Part shown: positions 60,962 through 64,000 of the stretch, piece by piece
Layout of the letters: the number at the start of each line of letters is the position of its first letter
Numbering within the stretch: the first letter of the stretch is position 1
Assembly: GCF_025457605.1 (NCBI RefSeq)
Contig: NZ_JAMZFY010000002.1
Location: forward strand, 868,001 to 932,000
Reading direction: 5' to 3'
Origin: Haloarcula laminariae
Lineage (GTDB): Archaea > Halobacteriota > Halobacteria > Halobacteriales > Haloarculaceae
Length of the DNA: 64,000 nt
The notes under the pieces: generated by a model
Databases searched by the model: none
What the model saw: the letters and a program-made list of their open reading frames with translations, nothing else
What the model was told of the DNA's origin: nothing
Translations under genes and position numbers: made by a program

Positions 60962-62485
60962 CTACGACTGGAACTCCTTGGACACCCACCCGGACGGCCC
61001 GGTCGGCGGCGGGTTGGTCTCCTCGCTCGTCTGGACGTTGCCGTCGCGGTCGACCATCCGGACGACCGCCGTGTGTGCGGAGCCGGGCGTGTCGTAGCTG
61101 TATTTCCACTGTCGCCAGGCGTCCTCGGCGGGGCCGTCGCCCTCGGCGGCGGGGAGGGGGGCAGAGAGGGTCGCCTCGGACCACGAGGCGCCGCCGTCGG
61201 TCGAGACCTCGACCGCCGAGACGCCGCGGAGGCCGGCGTAGGCGTGGCCGGCCAGCTGGCGTCGGCCGTCATCGAGCACGGCGTCGTGTTTGAGCGTGGC
61301 CGTGGGTTTGACCGGGCCGGTCCCCTCCCAGCCGCGCTGCTCCCAGTAGCCGTCGACCTCGCGGTTCAACAGCTCGATTTCGGTGAGCCACTTCGTGTTG
61401 ACCTCGCCCCAGTGACCCGGAATCACGGCGCGGACGGGGTAGCCGTGGCCGCGGGGGAGCTCGTTGCCGTTCATCCCGTAGACGGCGAGGCCCCGGTTGA
61501 ACGCCTCCAGGGGGAACTCCACCTCGTAGCCGTCCTCGGCCCTAAGGAGGACACAGTCACAGTCGCTCTGTGGTCCGGCCGCTTCGACCAGTCGCCGGAG
61601 CGGGACGCCGGTCCAGAGCGCGGTGTCTATCTTGTTGCCGTTGAGTCGGTCCCCGACACAGCGAAGCGTCGAGAACTGGTTGACGGCCGCCATCTCCGTG
61701 AGCTCGTCGTAGCCGACGGTCACCTCCGACTCGACGGCGCCCGTTATCGAGAGCGCGTAGTCGCCGGTGTCGGGCTTCGGGTCGATGGAGTTGATGTCGA
61801 CCTCGTAGAAGTTCTCGCTCACCAGCGGCTCGATGCCGTCGATGTCGAAGGAGTCGCGCTCGGCGATGTCCAGCTTCGTCCGGATGTCCTCGTTGTCCAC
61901 GCCCGCCCCGTCGAGCGGCGGGGCCGCCTCCTCCGTCGACGACTGGCGCCGACCGACGCCGGCACCGACCGCGGTGGCGCCAAGCGCCACGCCGACCGTC
62001 GAGAGCGCGCGGCGACGCTTCGAGGATATCGGCTCCGCGGCCCCCCGGTAGGCGTCGAGCGCCTGTGCGAGCCCGACCACGGCGACCGCGGGGACGACCG
62101 GTCCCAGCGCCGGGAGGAGCGTCCGCGTGAGCCCGGCAGTGACGAGCCACGTGACCGCCGCCGTCCCGACTGTCGGAAGCAAGCGGTTGTGTGCCGCCCG
62201 ACCGACGAGCACGGCCGCGGTGATTCCCGCGGCAAACAGCAACCACGTCAGTACGACGGCCGCGGCCAGGTTCAGCTGCTGGCCGAGGCTGCCGAGATAC
62301 GTTATCGCCAGGGTGACTATCTCGCCCGGCATCGTCCGCGAGAGCGTTCGCTCGACCGGCGAGGCGACGAACGTCGGCGCGTAGCCGGTCGCGGCGTAGG
62401 AGCCGGCGACGCCGGCGGCCCCGGCGGCGAGACCGACCAGCAGCCGCCCGCCCCGGCTGTCGAGCAGCGCGTCGTTCACGCTCAC
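60962..62485 (-). CDS. Membrane-anchored molybdopterin oxidoreductase (sulfite oxidase family)
   Basis: 507 aa from the GTG at 62485 (VSVNDALLDSRGGRLLVGLAAG); GTG at 62479 is also possible. An N-terminal membrane part with about five segments (LLVGLAAGAAGVAGSY, IVTLAITYLG, NLAAAVVLTWLLFAAGITAAVLVG, VGTAAVTWLVTAGLTR, VPAVAVVGLAQAL), then KRRRALSTVGVALGATAVG resembling an internal signal. The molybdopterin domain has the Cys ligand in FSTLRCVGDRLNG, HGYPVRAVIPGHWGEVNTKWLTEIEL and a C-terminal dimerisation domain (VSAVEVSTDGGASWSEA). Substrate unknown. Confidence 0.85.
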   Translation of the reverse strand: MSVNDALLDSRGGRLLVGLAAGAAGVAGSYAATGYAPTFVASPVERTLSRTMPGEIVTLAITYLGSLGQQLNLAAAVVLTWLLFAAGITAAVLVGRAAHNRLLPTVGTAAVTWLVTAGLTRTLLPALGPVVPAVAVVGLAQALDAYRGAAEPISSKRRRALSTVGVALGATAVGAGVGRRQSSTEEAAPPLDGAGVDNEDIRTKLDIAERDSFDIDGIEPLVSENFYEVDINSIDPKPDTGDYALSITGAVESEVTVGYDELTEMAAVNQFSTLRCVGDRLNGNKIDTALWTGVPLRRLVEAAGPQSDCDCVLLRAEDGYEVEFPLEAFNRGLAVYGMNGNELPRGHGYPVRAVIPGHWGEVNTKWLTEIELLNREVDGYWEQRGWEGTGPVKPTATLKHDAVLDDGRRQLAGHAYAGLRGVSAVEVSTDGGASWSEATLSAPLPAAEGDGPAEDAWRQWKYSYDTPGSAHTAVVRMVDRDGNVQTSEETNPPPTGPSGWVSKEFQS

Positions 62486-62575
62486 TCGTAGGGGGCCCCG
62501 CTGAAAAGCTGTTTTTCCAACACTGTTCCAATTTCGTCCCAAAGAGCGATATAGGGACGGCCCGTTCGCGGTGGT

Positions 62576-62695
62576 ATGAGCGACGACGCCGGCCGGCCCT
62601 GCCCGCGCTGTGACCGGTCGATGTACCACCGACACTGCAAGTACGTCTGTCCGGAGCACGGCGTCGTCTACGACTGCGCCGACACGTTCTACTGA
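62576..62695 (+). CDS. 39-aa zinc-finger protein
   Basis: 39 aa: MSDDAGRPCPRCDRSMYHRHCKYVCPEHGVVYDCADTFY in parts: CPRC (9-12), HC...C (20-25), H28 and C34, enough for a zinc site. Similar to a small haloarchaeal zinc-finger family. Separated from its neighbours by more than 100 bases each side. Confidence 0.7.
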   Translation: MSDDAGRPCPRCDRSMYHRHCKYVCPEHGVVYDCADTFY

Positions 62696-62826
62696 GGCTG
62701 GTAGCTGGCCTCGTCCCGATGTTCGCGGCGCCGACGCCGGCAGTTCCGGACAGCCGCCCGTGGCGTGGCAGTCGGCCGAACCTGTCTGTTAACGGATTTA
62801 TAGGGCTGGGACCGTAGTATTGGGCA

Positions 62827-64000
62827 ATGAATAGCGACGGCGACATCCGCGTGCTCCACGTCGACGACGAGCCGGAGTTCGCGGAGGTCGCCGCACTGCA
62901 TCTCGAACGGGCCGACGACGGCCTGGACGTGGTCACCGAGTCCTCGGCCCGTGACGGGCTGGCGCGGCTCCGGACGACACCGGTAGACTGTGTCGTCAGC
63001 GACCACGATATGGCCGGGATGAACGGACTGGAGTTTCTGCGGGCCGTCCGCGAGGAGTTCGAGGCGCTGCCCTTCATCCTCTTTACCGGGAAGGGCAACG
63101 AAGAGATAGCGAGCGACGCAATCAGCGCCGGGGTCACGGAGTACCTCCAGAAGGACGTCGGCACCGACCAGTACACGGTCCTGGCCAACCGCATCAGGCG
63201 CGCTGTCGGCGAGACCCGGGCCAAGTCGGCGCTACAGGAGTCCGAGCGCCAGCTCTCGACGCTCATCTCGAACCTCCCGGGGATGGTGTACCAGGCGCGC
63301 AACGAGCCCGGCTGGCCGATGGCGTTCGTCAGCGACGGGGCCGAGGACCTGGTCGGCTACAGCGCCGAGGCCATCGAGTCCGGGGAGGTGGTGTGGGGGT
63401 CGCTCATCGACGACGAGGACGCCGACCGCATCGACCCGCAGGTCCAGCGGAGCATCAGTGACGGCGAACCGTTCGAGGTGACCTACCGGGTCACGACGGC
63501 GGACGGCGAGCGGCGCTGGCTCTGGGAACGGGGGCGGGTCGTCGGGCACGACGGCGACGTCGAACTACTGGAGGGGTTCGTCACCGACATCACCGCCCGC
63601 AAGGAGCACGAACGGGAGCTGAAACGGGAGCGGGAGTTCACCGAAACTCTCGTCGACACGCTGGACGACCTGTTCTACGTCATCAGCCCGAACGGCAAAG
63701 TACTGCGCTGGAACGACACCGCCAGTGAGGTACTGGGATACAGCGACGAGGAACTCTCGACGCTGACGGCGTACGACCTCGTCCCCGAGACGTTCCACGA
63801 CCGGCTCGACGCGGCTATCGAGCAGTCCGTCCGGACGGGCCAGGCCTCCTTCGAGGCCCCGCTCGTTACGAGCGACGGCGACCTGATACGCCACGAGTTC
63901 CGCGGGTCGCTCATCGAGGACGGGAGCGACGCTCCGCTCGGCGTCGCCGGTATCGCCCGCGATATCACCGACCGGAAGCAGCGCGACCGGGAGCTGGGCC
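62827..64000 (+). CDS. Response-regulator receiver with two PAS domains (partial)
   Basis: At least 391 aa, cut by the window end. Receiver domain 1-120: DD at 13-14, phosphate acceptor D59 in VSDHDMAGMNG, Lys in FTGKGNEEIA (about 91-96). Then two PAS domains (about 140-255 with NLPGMVYQARNEPGWPMAFVSDGAEDLVGYS and WLWERGRV; about 275-390 with LVDTLDDLFYVISPNGKVLRWNDTASEVLGYSDEEL). A kinase or GAF/HTH module probably follows. Confidence 0.88.
   Translation, partial: MNSDGDIRVLHVDDEPEFAEVAALHLERADDGLDVVTESSARDGLARLRTTPVDCVVSDHDMAGMNGLEFLRAVREEFEALPFILFTGKGNEEIASDAISAGVTEYLQKDVGTDQYTVLANRIRRAVGETRAKSALQESERQLSTLISNLPGMVYQARNEPGWPMAFVSDGAEDLVGYSAEAIESGEVVWGSLIDDEDADRIDPQVQRSISDGEPFEVTYRVTTADGERRWLWERGRVVGHDGDVELLEGFVTDITARKEHERELKREREFTETLVDTLDDLFYVISPNGKVLRWNDTASEVLGYSDEELSTLTAYDLVPETFHDRLDAAIEQSVRTGQASFEAPLVTSDGDLIRHEFRGSLIEDGSDAPLGVAGIARDITDRKQRDRELG

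Noticed and set aside
61557-63302. A 581-codon minus-strand frame
   Set aside because: Runs through the oxidoreductase in another frame and through the regulator on the opposite strand; no conserved motif.

Overview
The window is from a halophilic archaeon. The evidence is a high-G+C background with acidic proteins, the archaeal spc-type ribosomal operon (S4e, L32e and L19e sit among the universal proteins), Tat-dependent exported proteins, a tryptophan operon in the order D-F-E-G, CDC48, RadB and many universal stress proteins. Placement near Haloarcula or its relatives is only an impression from protein style.

Layout. (1) 1-8501: RNase P protein 1 and the ribosomal genes S17, L14, L24, S4e, L5, S14, S8, L6, L32e, L19e, L18, S5, L30 and L15, ending in secY. 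All run on the plus strand and are mostly joined by stop/start overlaps. (2) 8481-29028: a roughly 20.5-kb integrated element, visibly richer in A+T and with different codon use. It is bounded by an exact 21-bp direct repeat made of the last 21 bases of secY, so secY stays intact at the left end and a bare copy lies at the right end. The element carries a tyrosine integrase beside attL, a second recombinase that has only the catalytic domain, and a primase-helicase next to a repeat-rich candidate origin. It also has small regulators, zinc microproteins, DUF433-like and HicB-like antitoxin-type genes, two exported lipoproteins (one frameshifted), a divergent TATA-binding-protein-like gene, and a restriction-modification cassette in which one methyltransferase lies between two homologous putative endonucleases. 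(3) 29029-46265: a soluble chemotaxis transducer fused to a solute-binding domain, an amino-acid permease with universal-stress domains, two divergent TrkA/TrkH potassium-uptake modules, two tandem PhoU proteins, RadB, LarC and a universal stress protein. (4) 46548-64000: CDC48, a Tat-exported protein, a four-CBS protein, tRNA-Val(GAC), the trpDFEG operon, a class II ribonucleotide reductase, a membrane-anchored molybdopterin oxidoreductase, and a response-regulator/PAS protein cut by the window end.

How it works together. The element is probably an integrative plasmid or provirus-like element: an integrase gene by attL, a replication module (AEP-type primase, Zn site, helicase and candidate origin) in the middle, and a defence module beside attR. 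No capsid, terminase, portal or conjugation gene could be recognised, so it may be defective, satellite-like, or carry unrecognised structural genes. Insertion keeps secY intact but separates it from its original downstream sequence.

The observations most worth checking are the secY-targeted element, the endonuclease-methyltransferase-endonuclease cassette, the mobile TBP-like gene, and the chromosomal soluble transducer with a C-terminal solute-binding domain. All functional assignments come from reading motifs; no database search was run.
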